From the NCBI GenBank assembly GCA_015062655.1, contig SUUG01000020.1, positions 1 through 64,000 on the forward strand: DNA of 64,000 nt, written 5' to 3'. The translations under genes and the position numbers were made by a program. Of this stretch, positions 17,896-27,244 are shown one piece after another. The stretch is from Coriobacteriaceae bacterium. GTDB lineage: Bacteria > Actinomycetota > Coriobacteriia > Coriobacteriales > Coriobacteriaceae. Each line of letters starts with the position of its first letter. Position 1 is the first letter of the stretch. Below the pieces are notes generated by a model. The model did not search any database and was not told the origin of the DNA. It saw only the letters and a program-made list of their open reading frames with translations.

Positions 17896-17938
17896 GGGCG
17901 CCGCGGGCGGGCCTTCCGTCCGCGGCGCCCGTTTTTTT
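17896..17938 (+). terminator. Terminator after alcohol dehydrogenase
   Basis: GGGCGCCGCGG pairs with CCGCGGCGCCC and is followed by GTTTTTTT. Confidence 0.93.
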
Positions 17939-17952
17939 CGAAAGGGGAGGGC

Positions 17953-19017
17953 ATGCGCATCCTGGTGGTCTCGGGATTTCTCGGCGCGGGGAAGACGACC
18001 TTCATCCAAGAGCTCGCGCGCCGCTCCGGCCGCGACTTCGTGGTCTACGAGAACGAGTACGGGCAGGCCGACATCGATGCCCAGGTGCTCGCGCAGACCG
18101 ACGAGCTCTCCGTCTGGGAGAGCACCGAGAACTGCATCTGCTGCACGGGCAAGCAGGATTTCGCGACCACCGTCCTCACGATCTCAAACACGCTCGATCC
18201 CGCCTACCTCGTGGTGGAGCCCACCGGCGTGGCGCGCCTCTCGAGCATCCTCGAGAACGTGCGCCAGGTCAGCTACGAGCGGATCTCGCTGCTTGAACCT
18301 TTGGCCATCGTGGATGCGACGGCTTGGGTGCGGCAGCGGGAGCGCTTCCGGGAGATCTACCGCGACCAGGTGGAGACCGCCGCCGTGGTGGTGGTCTCCA
18401 AGGCGCAGCTCGCGGCCGAGGGGGAGCTGTCGGAGGTGGTCTCGTGGGTGCGCGGGGTCAACCCGGGCGCGCGCATCGAGGCGAGGCCCTGGACGGAGCT
18501 CGACGGCACCTGGTTCGCCCAGCTGCTCGACCGCGACCTGGGCAAAGACGGCGGTCGGCCGGAGAGAGCGGACGCCCCGGCCGGCGACGCGTTCGAGAGC
18601 CTGTCCCTCGCCGGGATCGAGCTGCCTACGGAGAACCACCTGATCTGGTTTCTCGACGCCCTCTCGGCCGGGGTGTTCGGCGAGGTCGTGCGCGCCAAGG
18701 GCCACCTCAAGTGCGGGAGCCAGTGGCTGCGCTTCGACATGGTGGACCGTATGTGGTCGGTGACCGGCGCGGATCCGGCGGAGCTTACCGATGCGCACGG
18801 CGGGGCGCCGCAGTCGGTCGGCGTGTTCATCGGGCCCTCGGTGCGGCGCCCGTGGCTGCGCGAGACGCTGCTGCCGCTCGTGCGCGAGGCGGTGGCCGCC
18901 GGCAACGCGCGCGCGGCGGCCGACGAGGGGAGCGACGTCGGCGAGCACGGCTCCCATGGGCACCACGACCACGTGTGCGACGAGGCCTGCGGCCACGAGG
19001 GGCGCCACCACGGCTGA
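17953..19017 (+). CDS. CobW/P47K-family metal-chaperone GTPase with His-rich tail
   Basis: The start is ATG 17953 after AAAGGGGAGG, not the long upstream frame of the track. The 354-residue product has Walker A GFLGAGKTT, switch-region ENEYGQADID, the metal-binding CICC motif (IxCxCC type) and VVEPTGVAR. The C-terminus is a His/Asp/Cys-rich tail (HGSHGHHDHVCDEACGHEG), a likely metal reservoir. Family members are GTP-dependent zinc, cobalt or nickel insertases. Its place between a zinc alcohol dehydrogenase and pflA could mean it supplies zinc to the dehydrogenase, but nickel for CooS is also possible. The client is not shown by sequence. Confidence 0.85.
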   Translation: MRILVVSGFLGAGKTTFIQELARRSGRDFVVYENEYGQADIDAQVLAQTDELSVWESTENCICCTGKQDFATTVLTISNTLDPAYLVVEPTGVARLSSILENVRQVSYERISLLEPLAIVDATAWVRQRERFREIYRDQVETAAVVVVSKAQLAAEGELSEVVSWVRGVNPGARIEARPWTELDGTWFAQLLDRDLGKDGGRPERADAPAGDAFESLSLAGIELPTENHLIWFLDALSAGVFGEVVRAKGHLKCGSQWLRFDMVDRMWSVTGADPAELTDAHGGAPQSVGVFIGPSVRRPWLRETLLPLVREAVAAGNARAAADEGSDVGEHGSHGHHDHVCDEACGHEGRHHG

Positions 19018-19143
19018 GGCCCGCGGCGGCGCGTGCGCATATGGCGATCATCTGGCGCACGGTGCGATCCCGGCGCCGTTTGAGGTAGGGTAGATGCCTG
19101 CACCGACGTCGCCCGCCTCCGCGCGGGCATGAGGGGGATGGCC

Positions 19144-19938
19144 ATGGCACAGATGACGTTCACTGAGGACCCGCATGCGGGCGAGAGCGCCTACGCGCTC
19201 GGACGCGTCCACTCCATCGAGACGATGGGGACGGTCGACGGCCCCGGTATCCGGTTCGTCGTCTTCACGCAGGGCTGCCCCATGCGCTGCGCCTACTGCC
19301 ACAACCCCGATACCTGGGATGTGCGTGCCGGCGCGCTCGCGAGCGTCGAGTACCTGGTGGAGCAGTTCGAGAGCAAGCGCACCTTCTACAAGACCGGCGG
19401 CGTGACCGTCTCGGGCGGGGAGCCGCTGCTGCAGCCCGAGTTCCTCGCCGACCTCTTCCGCGCCTTTCATGAGCGCCCGCGCGGGCGGGTGCACACCTGC
19501 CTGGACACCTGCGGCCATGCGTTCGACCCCGCGCGCCCGGAGCGCTTCGACGCCGTGCTCCGCGAGACGGACCTCGTGCTGCTCGACATCAAGCACAGCG
19601 ACCCCGCGGGGCACCGCCGCCTCACGGGCCAGGCCCCCGAGCGCATCCTCGCCTTCGGCGACGAGCTCGCCCGCCGCGGCATCAAAACCATGGTCCGCCA
19701 CGTGGTGGTGCCGGGAATCACCGACACCGTCGAGGAGTGCGAGGAACTGGGCCGCCTGATCGGCGGATGGCGCAACGTCGTGGGGTTGGAGCTTCTGCCG
19801 TACCACACGATGGGCGTGGCGAAATACGAGCAGATGGGCCTCGCCTACCGGCTTGCGGATGTGCCGCCCATGGACAAGGAGCGCATTCCCGAGCTCCGCC
19901 AGGCGGTGCTTCGCGGCATGAAGCAGGTGCGGGGGTAG
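19144..19938 (+). CDS. pflA: Pyruvate formate-lyase activating enzyme
   Basis: PflA is a radical SAM enzyme that abstracts hydrogen from the PFL glycine. The 264-residue protein has the signature CPMRCAYCHNPDTW (CxxxCxxC), preceded by TMGTVDGPGIRFVVF, and the family block GGVTVSGGEPLLQ. ATG 19144 is chosen because AGGGGG lies six bases upstream; ATGs at 19129 and 19138 are possible. Its target glycine lies in the GrcA-like protein rather than in PflB. The gene is 2.6 kb from grcA, with adh and the CobW-like gene between, and it lacks an obvious terminator. Confidence 0.95.
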   Translation: MAQMTFTEDPHAGESAYALGRVHSIETMGTVDGPGIRFVVFTQGCPMRCAYCHNPDTWDVRAGALASVEYLVEQFESKRTFYKTGGVTVSGGEPLLQPEFLADLFRAFHERPRGRVHTCLDTCGHAFDPARPERFDAVLRETDLVLLDIKHSDPAGHRRLTGQAPERILAFGDELARRGIKTMVRHVVVPGITDTVEECEELGRLIGGWRNVVGLELLPYHTMGVAKYEQMGLAYRLADVPPMDKERIPELRQAVLRGMKQVRG

Positions 19939-20107
19939 GGCCAAGGGCCTGTCGGCCGCGTTTGGCGGCACCGGGTGCACGCCGCGGATGCGGCACCCCG
20001 GCGCTGTCGTGCCGTCGTCGTACATGGGGCGATTCGCACCCCGTGCCGACCGACGCCCGCGCGGTATTATTCTAGAATCAGAATAAGCTCGTGCGAAGGG
20101 AGGCGCC

Positions 20108-21172
20108 ATGGCAGGGGAACGGCTTCGCGACGGCTATGGCCGCGAGATCTCCTATCTGCGCATCGCGGTCACCGATAAGTGCAATTTCCGCTGCGTGTAC
20201 TGCATGCCCGAGAACGGCGTGCCCCCGCGTGCCCACGGTGAGCTCCTGACGGCTGAGGAGACGGCGCGGTTCGCGCGCCTCGTGGCCGGGGAGGGCATCC
20301 GCCGCATCCGCCTCACGGGCGGCGAGCCCCTCGTCTCGAACCGCCTGCTGCCGCTCATGCGCGCCATCCGGGCCATCCCCGAGATCGAGGACATCTCGCT
20401 GACCACCAACGGGGCCCTGCTCCCCAAGCTCGCTCCCGAGCTCAAGGAGGCCGGGCTCGATCGGGTGAACATCTCGCTCGACACCCTCGATCCCGCTCAG
20501 TTCGGGCAGATCACACGCCTGGGCAGGATCGAGCAGACGATGCGCGGCATCGATGCGGCGCTCGCGTGGGGGTTCACGCCGGTCAAGGTGAACTGCGTGG
20601 TCGTGCGGCGCCTGCACCAGGACGTCTTCGGCCTCGCCCGGCTCTCGATCGGCCGTCCGATCCACCTGCGCTTCATCGAGTACATGCCCATCGGAGACGA
20701 GGGCGGGCGCGATCTAGTCGCGGCGGACGCGGCGTCGGGGGAGAGCGGCGAGCTCAGGCCCGAGCAGTGGGATGCGAGCGACACCGTCCCCTCAGCGGAG
20801 CTGCGCGAGCGCATCAACGCGGCGGCCCGCGCGGCGGGCCTTTCGGACCTCGAGCCCCTGGAGGAGGCGGATGCGCCCTCGGGGGCGGGGCCGGCGCGCT
20901 ACTGGCGCTTCCCCGGGGCGCGCGGCACGGTGGGGTTCATCTCGGCGATGTCGAACCACTTCTGCAGCGCCTGCAACCGCCTGCGCCTGACCGCCGACGG
21001 CGCCGTGAGGCCGTGCCTGTTCAGCGATGAGGAGCACTCGGTCCGCGAGGCCCTGCGCGCGGGCGACGACGCGCGCGTGCTCGACATCTACCGGGCTGCG
21101 ATCGCGCACAAGCCCGGGGAGCACGAGGTCATCGCGGGCACGGCCCGCGCGATGTCCCAGATCGGCGGCTGA
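20108..21172 (+). CDS. moaA: GTP 3',8-cyclase MoaA (molybdenum cofactor, step 1)
   Basis: MoaA converts GTP to 3',8-cyclo-GTP. The 354-residue protein has an N-terminal radical SAM cluster motif in TDKCNFRCVYCMP and a C-terminal second cluster in FCSACNRLRLTADGAVRPCLF. It ends in the conserved GG dipeptide that MoaA needs. ATG 20108 follows AAGGGAGG. The product passes to MoaC, encoded next, 51 bases downstream. A segment around residues 200-270 (AADAASGESGELRPEQWDASD) is Ala/Ser/Glu-rich and longer than usual. Confidence 0.95.
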   Translation: MAGERLRDGYGREISYLRIAVTDKCNFRCVYCMPENGVPPRAHGELLTAEETARFARLVAGEGIRRIRLTGGEPLVSNRLLPLMRAIRAIPEIEDISLTTNGALLPKLAPELKEAGLDRVNISLDTLDPAQFGQITRLGRIEQTMRGIDAALAWGFTPVKVNCVVVRRLHQDVFGLARLSIGRPIHLRFIEYMPIGDEGGRDLVAADAASGESGELRPEQWDASDTVPSAELRERINAAARAAGLSDLEPLEEADAPSGAGPARYWRFPGARGTVGFISAMSNHFCSACNRLRLTADGAVRPCLFSDEEHSVREALRAGDDARVLDIYRAAIAHKPGEHEVIAGTARAMSQIGG

Positions 21173-21223
21173 GGCCGCGATCGGCTCCGTGATACCATGG
21201 CACCGCGAGACCGAGGAGCGCCT

Positions 21224-22381
21224 ATGCCAGATGATATGAACCAGACCGCACCCGAGCGCGACGCCTACCGCGACAAGCTCACGCACGTGGACGCGCGCGG
21301 CGACGTGCGGATGGTGGACGTGTCCGAGAAGGCGGAGACCCGCCGGACCGCCGCCGCCGAGGGCAGCGTCCTCATGCATCCCGAGACCCAAGCGATGATC
21401 CTCGAGGACCGCGCGAAGAAGGGCGACGTGCTCGCCTGCGCGCGCGTGGCCGGGATCATGGCCTGCAAGCGCACGAGCGAGCTCATCCCCATGTGCCATC
21501 CGCTCGCGATCACCAAGGCCAAGGTCGAGATCGATCCGATCCCGGGTGCGGGCGAGGGCGCCCGCCCCGACGGCCGTGTGGGCTTCCATGTGACCGTGAC
21601 CTGCGGGGTCACGGGGAAGACCGGCATCGAGATGGAGGCGCTCACCGGCGCCTCGGTGGCCTGCCTCACGATCTACGACATGTGCAAGGCCGTGGACCGC
21701 GGCATGGAGATCGCCGACGTGCGGCTCCTGCGCAAGGAGGGCGGCCGCTCCGGGCTCTGGGAGCGCGGCGCCGCCGCCGGAGCCGGCAGTGAGGGGGACG
21801 CGGCTGGGAGCGCCGCCGACGAGACCGAAGAGGCGGCGGACTCCCCGGTCGCGCCCGCGCCCGCGGCGCCGGCAATCGCCTTCATCGGCTACCAGAACTC
21901 GGGCAAGACCACGCTCGTGGAGAAGGTCATCGCCGAGCTCACCTCCCGCGGCCTGCGCGTGGGGTCGCTCAAGCACCATGGGCACCACGGCTTCGACATC
22001 GACGTGCCGGGCAAAGACTCCTGGCGCCACGGCCAGGCGGGCAGCCGCCATGTGGGACTCGTCTGCGCCACGCGCTATGCCGAGTACGCCGACACGGAGG
22101 AGGAGCTGCCGATCGAGGGGCTCCTGCGCCGCTACACCGATGTGGACGTGGTGGTTGTCGAGGGCTACAAGGCCGCGGGCCTGCCCAACGTGGTGGTGGC
22201 GCGCTCGGGCGTCGACCGGCTGCGCGACCAAAGCTCGCTCGAGCTCGTGAGCGCGGACACCGTGGCGCTCGCCTGCAATGACGCGATGGCGCCGCGCGTT
22301 GGCCTCGACCTGCCCGTGATCGATATCAACGACGCCGCGGCCGTGGCGGACGCCGTGGAGCGGTGGCTCGCCCGCCGCTGA
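21224..22381 (+). CDS. moaC: MoaC-MobB fusion (cyclic pyranopterin synthase / Mo-guanine dinucleotide GTPase)
   Basis: The single 385-residue frame joins two cofactor enzymes. Residues about 15-175 are MoaC ([50 protein letters not shown]), which forms cyclic pyranopterin monophosphate. An Ala/Glu-rich linker (about 180-220) leads to MobB: P-loop [35 protein letters not shown] and VVEGYK. MobB aids guanine-dinucleotide attachment. The start is ATG 21224 with GAGGAG upstream. Fusion of the second and last-stage activities implies co-expression; moaE, moeA and mobA are not in the window, so the pathway is completed elsewhere. Confidence 0.92.
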   Translation: MPDDMNQTAPERDAYRDKLTHVDARGDVRMVDVSEKAETRRTAAAEGSVLMHPETQAMILEDRAKKGDVLACARVAGIMACKRTSELIPMCHPLAITKAKVEIDPIPGAGEGARPDGRVGFHVTVTCGVTGKTGIEMEALTGASVACLTIYDMCKAVDRGMEIADVRLLRKEGGRSGLWERGAAAGAGSEGDAAGSAADETEEAADSPVAPAPAAPAIAFIGYQNSGKTTLVEKVIAELTSRGLRVGSLKHHGHHGFDIDVPGKDSWRHGQAGSRHVGLVCATRYAEYADTEEELPIEGLLRRYTDVDVVVVEGYKAAGLPNVVVARSGVDRLRDQSSLELVSADTVALACNDAMAPRVGLDLPVIDINDAAAVADAVERWLARR

Positions 22382-22426
22382 GCCGTCCCGCCCGCCGCCG
22401 CACCGCACGCTTTGAAAGGGGAATCC

Positions 22427-22927
22427 ATGCCCGATATGGAGAAGATCGCCAGTTTCACCGTCGACCATCTGACCCTCATGCCGGGGGTCTATGTGTCGCG
22501 CCGTGACGTCGACGCGGCCACGGGCACCGTCGTCACGACCTTCGACCTGCGCCTCACGGCACCGAACCGCGAGCCGGTCATGAACACCGCCGAGTGCCAC
22601 ACGATCGAGCATCTGGGCGCCACCTTCCTGCGCAACCACCCCGCCTGGTCGAGCCGAGTGGTCTATTTTGGGCCCATGGGCTGTCGCACGGGTTTTTACC
22701 TGGTGGTCTTCGGTGAGGTGACGAGCGGGGAGATCCTGCCGCTCGTGCGGGAGCTCTTCGCGTTCGTGCGCGATTTCACCGGGGAGATTCCCGGCGCCCG
22801 GCCCGAGGAGTGCGGGAACTTCCTCGATCAGAACCTGCCGATGGCGCGCTGGCTTGCCGAGCGCTATCTCACGCGCGACCTCGCCCTCGCGGCCGATGGC
22901 GACGGGAGCCGCCTGGAATACGCATAA
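22427..22927 (+). CDS. luxS: S-ribosylhomocysteine lyase LuxS
   Basis: LuxS cleaves S-ribosylhomocysteine to homocysteine and the autoinducer-2 precursor. The 166-residue product has the metal site HTIEH and the later GPMGCRTGFYL block with the third ligand region; the catalytic cysteine is in NTAECHTIEH. ATG 22427 follows AAAGGGGAA. It is in line with the Mo-cofactor genes but functionally unrelated. A short perfect stem-loop lies 55 bases downstream. Pfs nucleosidase is not nearby. Confidence 0.95.
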   Translation: MPDMEKIASFTVDHLTLMPGVYVSRRDVDAATGTVVTTFDLRLTAPNREPVMNTAECHTIEHLGATFLRNHPAWSSRVVYFGPMGCRTGFYLVVFGEVTSGEILPLVRELFAFVRDFTGEIPGARPEECGNFLDQNLPMARWLAERYLTRDLALAADGDGSRLEYA

Positions 22928-22982
22928 GGCGTGTGGCCGCGAGGCCCGACGCGCCCTCGCCGCCGGTGGCGCGCTCGCGCCT

Positions 22983-23000
22983 GCGAGGTTAAAACCTCGC
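22983..23000 (+). terminator. Short perfect stem-loop between luxS and gatC
   Basis: GCGAGGTT-AA-AACCTCGC forms an 8-bp perfect palindrome with a two-base centre. There is no T-run, so it may be an operator rather than a terminator. It sits about 40 bases upstream of the gatC -10 box. Confidence 0.35.
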
Positions 23001-23042
23001 CGGATCAGCCCGGGGCCGCGCCGCGAGGCCCGCCACCCCGCC

Positions 23043-23048
23043 TATAAT
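23043..23048 (+). promoter_or_regulatory. -10 box of gatCAB promoter
   Basis: A consensus TATAAT lies 42 bases before gatC in an otherwise GC-rich stretch; no recognisable -35 accompanies it. Confidence 0.5.
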
Positions 23049-23089
23049 GGTGCGGTTTACTCGAACACGCAAAACGTGAAGGGAGCGCC

Positions 23090-23401
23090 ATGGCACTCAC
23101 CGAGAACGAGGTGCGCGGTATCGCGGATTACGCGCGCATCGCCTTGGAGCCCGAGGAGCTCACCCAGATGACCGCGTACCTCAACGACGCGCTCAAGGTG
23201 ATCGAGCCGATCGAGCGCTATATCGACGCGGACGTCCCCCCGACCTTCCATCCCATAGGCGACCTCGCGAACGTGATGCGCGAGGACGATGTCGACCGCG
23301 ACCGGGCGCTCGATATCGCGGCCGCCCTGGACAACGCCGCCTCCTCGCGCGAGGGCATGTTCCGCGTGCCCTCCATCCTCGGGGAAGGGGGCGAGTCCTG
23401 A
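23090..23401 (+). CDS. gatC: Asp/Glu-tRNA amidotransferase subunit C
   Basis: GatC stabilises the GatA-GatB complex. The 103-residue protein has the usual GatC pattern: an N-terminal helix ENEVRGIADYARIALEPEEL, then LNDALKVIEPIE, and the extended C-terminal part with VMREDDV. It starts at ATG 23090 after GAAGGGAGC. Its stop overlaps the gatA start by one base (TGATG), so the three gat genes are translationally coupled. Confidence 0.93.
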   Translation: MALTENEVRGIADYARIALEPEELTQMTAYLNDALKVIEPIERYIDADVPPTFHPIGDLANVMREDDVDRDRALDIAAALDNAASSREGMFRVPSILGEGGES

Positions 23402-24912
23402 TGCCGTTCAACCTCGATGACCTCACCGCAGCCGAGATCGCCTCCGGCGTCGCCCAGGGCTCGTTCACGGCGACGGAGGTCGCCCATGCCGCGCTCGCGG
23501 CCATCGACGCGCGCGAGGGCGCGATCGGCGCCTACCTCGAGCTCACCCCCGAGCTCGCCCTCGCCGCCGCGGCTCGCATCGACGAGGCGCGCTCGGCCGG
23601 CTCCGCGCTGCCGCCGCTCGCCGGCGTCCCGCTCGCCGTCAAGGACAACATGAACCTCGTGGGCACCCATACCACCTGCGCCTCCCGTATGCTCGAGACC
23701 TATGAGAGCCCCTACACGGCCACCTGCGTGGACCGCCTGCTCGCCGCCGGCTGCCTGCCGGTGGGGAAGGCCAACATGGATGAGTTCGCGTTCGGCTCCT
23801 CCACGGAGAGTTCGGCCTTCCACCGCACGAACAACCCTTGGGATCCCGCGCGCGTTCCCGGGGGCTCGTCGGGCGGATCCGCGGCCGCGGTCGCGGCGGG
23901 CACGGCGACCGTCTCGCTCGGCTCCGACACCGGCGGCTCGATCCGCCAGCCGGCCGCCTTCTGCGGTGTGGTGGGCATGAAGCCCACCTACGGCGCGGTG
24001 AGCCGCTACGGCGTCACGGCGTTCGGCAGCTCGCTCGACCAGGTGGGCCCGTTCGCGCGGAGTGTGCGCGACGTGGCCCTCGTCATGGGCGGCCTCACCG
24101 CCGGCGGACGCGATCCGCTCGACGGCACGAGCCAGGACGCCTCGGCCGACTACCTCGAGCACCTCGAGGACGGCGTTGAGGGCGGCCGCGTGGGCATCGT
24201 GCCCGCCCTCATGGATGCCGAGGGCCTCGCCCCCGAGGTCAGGCGGACGGTCGAGGACGCCGCCTCCCGGCTCGAGGCCGCCGGCGCCCAGCTCGTCGAG
24301 GTCTCCCTCGACCATCTGGAAGCGGCCATCGCCTCGTACTACGTGATCGGACCGGCCGAGGCGTTCTCGAACCTCGCACGCTTCGACGGCGTGCGCTACG
24401 GCTACCAGGAGCCCGGGGCGGCGACTCTGGCCGAGCAGAGCGCGCTCTCCCGCGCTCACGGCTTCGGCCAGGAGGCGAAGCGCCGTCAGATCCTCGGCGC
24501 CTACCTGCTCTCGAGCGGCGTGTACGACCGCTATTACTACGCCGCCCAGAAGGCCCGGACGATGATCACCCGCGACTACCTGGCCGCCTTCGAGCAGGTC
24601 GACGTGATCCTCATGCCCCCGAGCCCGCACGCGGCGTTCAAGTTCGGCGAGCTCGCCGATCCCACGCAGATGTACCTCTCCGACATGTACACCATCTCGC
24701 TGAACATCGCCGGCAACCCCGGCATCAGCGTGCCCACGGGCCTGGGCGCCGACTCCGGCCTGCCGGTGGGCGTGCAGCTGCAGGGGCCCGCGTTTGGCGA
24801 CCGAAAGCTGCTGCGGTTCGCCCGCGCGATCGAGCGGTCCTTCGCCGACGGCAAGAAGTCGGTGCTGCCCGTCGCGCCGGGTTGCGCGGGGAAGGGGGGT
24901 GAGCTCGCATGA
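23401..24912 (+). CDS. gatA: Asp/Glu-tRNA amidotransferase subunit A (amidase)
   Basis: GatA hydrolyses glutamine to supply ammonia for transamidation. The 503-residue amidase shows the Ser-cisSer-Lys triad: Lys in LAVKDNM, Ser in GGSSGGSAAAVAAG and Ser in DTGGSIRQPAAFCG. The length is normal. The stop overlaps the gatB start (ATGA). Together with the histidine-type AspRS encoded at 44 kb, the complex should convert Asp-tRNA(Asn) to Asn-tRNA(Asn), and possibly Glu-tRNA(Gln) to Gln-tRNA(Gln). Confidence 0.96.
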   Translation: MPFNLDDLTAAEIASGVAQGSFTATEVAHAALAAIDAREGAIGAYLELTPELALAAAARIDEARSAGSALPPLAGVPLAVKDNMNLVGTHTTCASRMLETYESPYTATCVDRLLAAGCLPVGKANMDEFAFGSSTESSAFHRTNNPWDPARVPGGSSGGSAAAVAAGTATVSLGSDTGGSIRQPAAFCGVVGMKPTYGAVSRYGVTAFGSSLDQVGPFARSVRDVALVMGGLTAGGRDPLDGTSQDASADYLEHLEDGVEGGRVGIVPALMDAEGLAPEVRRTVEDAASRLEAAGAQLVEVSLDHLEAAIASYYVIGPAEAFSNLARFDGVRYGYQEPGAATLAEQSALSRAHGFGQEAKRRQILGAYLLSSGVYDRYYYAAQKARTMITRDYLAAFEQVDVILMPPSPHAAFKFGELADPTQMYLSDMYTISLNIAGNPGISVPTGLGADSGLPVGVQLQGPAFGDRKLLRFARAIERSFADGKKSVLPVAPGCAGKGGELA

Positions 24913-26594
24913 GGGAGCTCGCAGAGGTCCTTGAGGACTGGGAGGCCGTGATCGGCCTCGAGATCCACACCGAGCTGACCGAGCTCGACACCAAGATGTT
25001 CTGCGGGTGCAAGCTCTCGCACGATGACGAGCCGAACGCGAACGTCTGCCCGGTCTGTCTGGGACTGCCCGGTGCGCTGCCGGTGCCCAACCGGCGCGCG
25101 ATCGAGTCCATCGTGAAGGCCGGCCTCGCCACAAACTGCGAGATCGAGCGGCGCTCGATGTTCTATCGCAAGCACTACTTCTATCCCGACATGGCGAAGA
25201 ACTTCCAGACCACGCAGGGACCGGTTGCCTTCTGCATGCACGGCCACCTGTCGCTCGAGGTCACCGGCCGCGGTGCGGCAGAGCGCCCCGCCTGCGCCTT
25301 CGGCGAGGCCGAGGCCGCGAGCCTCGCCTCGGCGAGCGCGAACGCGGTGGGCTTGTCCACGCAGATGGGCGCCGGCCTGCCCGAGGGGGCGACCTCGCCT
25401 GCGCATCGCGAGACCATGGCCGCGTACGACACCGACTCGCTCGCCCTCCCCGAGCGCCACGAGGACGGCGGCTACACCGTGCCCATCCGCATCCTCCGGA
25501 TCCACATGGAGGAGGATGCCGCGAAGATGACGCATATGGGAGGCGAGGAGGGTCGCATCACGGCCGCGTCCGAGAGCCTGATCGATTACAACCGCTGCGG
25601 CACGCCCCTCATCGAGCTCGTTACCGAACCCGACCTCCGTACGCCCGAGGAGGCCCGCCTCTTCATGGAGAAGCTCCGCCGGATCTTCCTCACATTGGGG
25701 ATCTCGGACTGCTCGATGGAGCATGGGTCCATGCGCTGCGACGGCAACGTGAGCCTGCGGCGGCGCGGGGAGACGGCGCTCGGCACCAAGACCGAGCTCA
25801 AGAACCTGAACTCTTTCAAGTCGCTGCACGACGGCCTCGCCTATGAGATCTGCCGTCAGGCCGAGGTGCTCGAGGAGGGTGGCGAGATTTATCAGGAGAC
25901 GCGTCACTGGGAGCCGTCGCGCAAGCGCACGGTGGTGATGCGCGTGAAGGAGACGGCCGACGACTACCGCCTGTTCCCGGACCCCGATCTTGCCCCGTTC
26001 GATTTGAGCGATGAGTTCATCGAGCATTGCGCTTCCGAGCTGCCCGAGCTTCCCGATGCGAAGCGCGACCGCTTCGAGGCCGATTTCGGCATCAAGCGCG
26101 CCGACGCCGAGCAGATCGCCGGCGATCCCGCGACCGCCGCTTTCTTTGAGCGGGCAGCCGAGGGGCTTGCCGGAAAGGCGGCGCAGGTCGTGGCGAACCT
26201 CATTGTCAACGAGATGGCGGGCTATCTCAAGGCGGCGGGCACGACGTTGGAGGCGAGCGGTATCGCCCCGGCGCAGGTCGCCTCGCTTGCCAAGCTCCTG
26301 GCCGAGGACGCCATCAGCTCCAACCAGGCGCACGAGGTCTTCGAGGTCATGGCGCACAGCGGCGATGATCCCGAGAAGATCGTTGACGAGCGCGGCATGC
26401 GTCAGGTGAGCGATGCGGGCGCCCTGCAGCCTATCGTCGACGAGGTGCTGGCGAACTGCCCCGACCAGGCACAGCAGTATCGCGACGGCAACCAGAAGGT
26501 CATCGGCTTCCTCGTGGGACAGTGCATGAAGGCAAGCCGCGGCAGCGGAAACCCCAAGCTCTTTAACGAGCTGCTGCGCGAGAGCTTGTCGTAG
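24909..26594 (+). CDS. gatB: Asp/Glu-tRNA amidotransferase subunit B, with an insertion
   Basis: GatB binds and phosphorylates the misacylated tRNA. The 561-residue product has the cradle-domain motifs VIGLEIHTEL, NVCPVCLGLPGALPV, RIHMEEDAAKM and YNRCGTPLIELVTEPDLR, then the C-terminal helical and YqeY-like domain. It is about 70 residues longer than most GatB. Much of the excess lies between FCMHGHLSLEV and YTVPIRILRIHMEEDA (about residues 115-195), an Ala/Gly-rich insertion at the point where others have a short turn. Start ATG overlaps the gatA stop. Confidence 0.95.
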   Translation: MRELAEVLEDWEAVIGLEIHTELTELDTKMFCGCKLSHDDEPNANVCPVCLGLPGALPVPNRRAIESIVKAGLATNCEIERRSMFYRKHYFYPDMAKNFQTTQGPVAFCMHGHLSLEVTGRGAAERPACAFGEAEAASLASASANAVGLSTQMGAGLPEGATSPAHRETMAAYDTDSLALPERHEDGGYTVPIRILRIHMEEDAAKMTHMGGEEGRITAASESLIDYNRCGTPLIELVTEPDLRTPEEARLFMEKLRRIFLTLGISDCSMEHGSMRCDGNVSLRRRGETALGTKTELKNLNSFKSLHDGLAYEICRQAEVLEEGGEIYQETRHWEPSRKRTVVMRVKETADDYRLFPDPDLAPFDLSDEFIEHCASELPELPDAKRDRFEADFGIKRADAEQIAGDPATAAFFERAAEGLAGKAAQVVANLIVNEMAGYLKAAGTTLEASGIAPAQVASLAKLLAEDAISSNQAHEVFEVMAHSGDDPEKIVDERGMRQVSDAGALQPIVDEVLANCPDQAQQYRDGNQKVIGFLVGQCMKASRGSGNPKLFNELLRESLS

Positions 26595-26869
26595 ATCCGA
26601 GTGGAATCCGCGCATGGCGGGCGGCGGGCGGCGGGTGGCTGTGGGCATATTGCCCGCTCCGTGCCGCCGCGAGCTTGCCGCCCGCTCCGTGCCGCTGCGA
26701 GCCGCTTTCCTTCTTGCGCGGCGGGGGCGTATTGCCTGCCGGCGTGTTTAGCGAAGGGCCAAACGTGGTAGAATACGTAGCCCAGCCGTTATATGCGATG
26801 ACGGCGCGTACTTTGATAGGTCGATGCATGCGCGGCGCAAATGTCGCGATGCCCAGACCTCTCGCATGA
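26595..26869 (+). promoter_or_regulatory. Intergenic region and promoter of ssrA
   Basis: The first half holds two copies of GCCCGCTCCGTGCCGC. An extended -10 (TGGTAGAAT, 26766-26774) lies about 95 bases before the mature tmRNA 5' end, consistent with a processed precursor. No protein gene is supported. Confidence 0.4.
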
Positions 26870-27235
26870 GGGGCCGACTGGTTTCGACACGATAGCTCTG
26901 AGAGAGGAAGCAGGCCGTGGTCTCCTCGCCCACGTTAAACAGGGGTACCGTCAAATTGAATTGACAACAACTCTTCTTATGAGCCTCTGGCTCTCGCTGC
27001 TTAATTAAATAGCGGCGCGTCAAATCGGGAATTTCCCCGCTCCCGAGGCGACGTCATTTCAGGGGAATGCTCCCGCGCACGTGATCGGTATGGCGCGGGC
27101 TAAGATCGAACCGATTGGAATGCCGCGAGCGCGTCACCGCGCGCACGGCTTTCGAGACTAATACGGTGACTGAGCCTGGAGATGCCGATCAGGGGGCTTT
27201 CGTGGACCGGAGTTCGATTCTCCGCGGCTCCACCA
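26870..27235 (+). ncRNA. ssrA: Transfer-messenger RNA
   Basis: The 5' end GGGGCCGACTGGTTTCGAC and the 3' end GTTCGATTCTCCGCGGCTCCACCA form the tRNA-like acceptor (GGGGCCG/CGGCTCC with one G-U) and T-arm, with CCA encoded. The tag reading frame ends in YEPLALAA followed by TAA at 27002-27004. The tag probably reads DNNSSYEPLALAA with GAC (26963) as the resume codon, though ATT just before cannot be excluded. tmRNA with SmpB rescues stalled ribosomes and marks proteins for degradation. A T-tailed hairpin follows. Confidence 0.95.
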
Positions 27236-27244
27236 ACCGTAATA

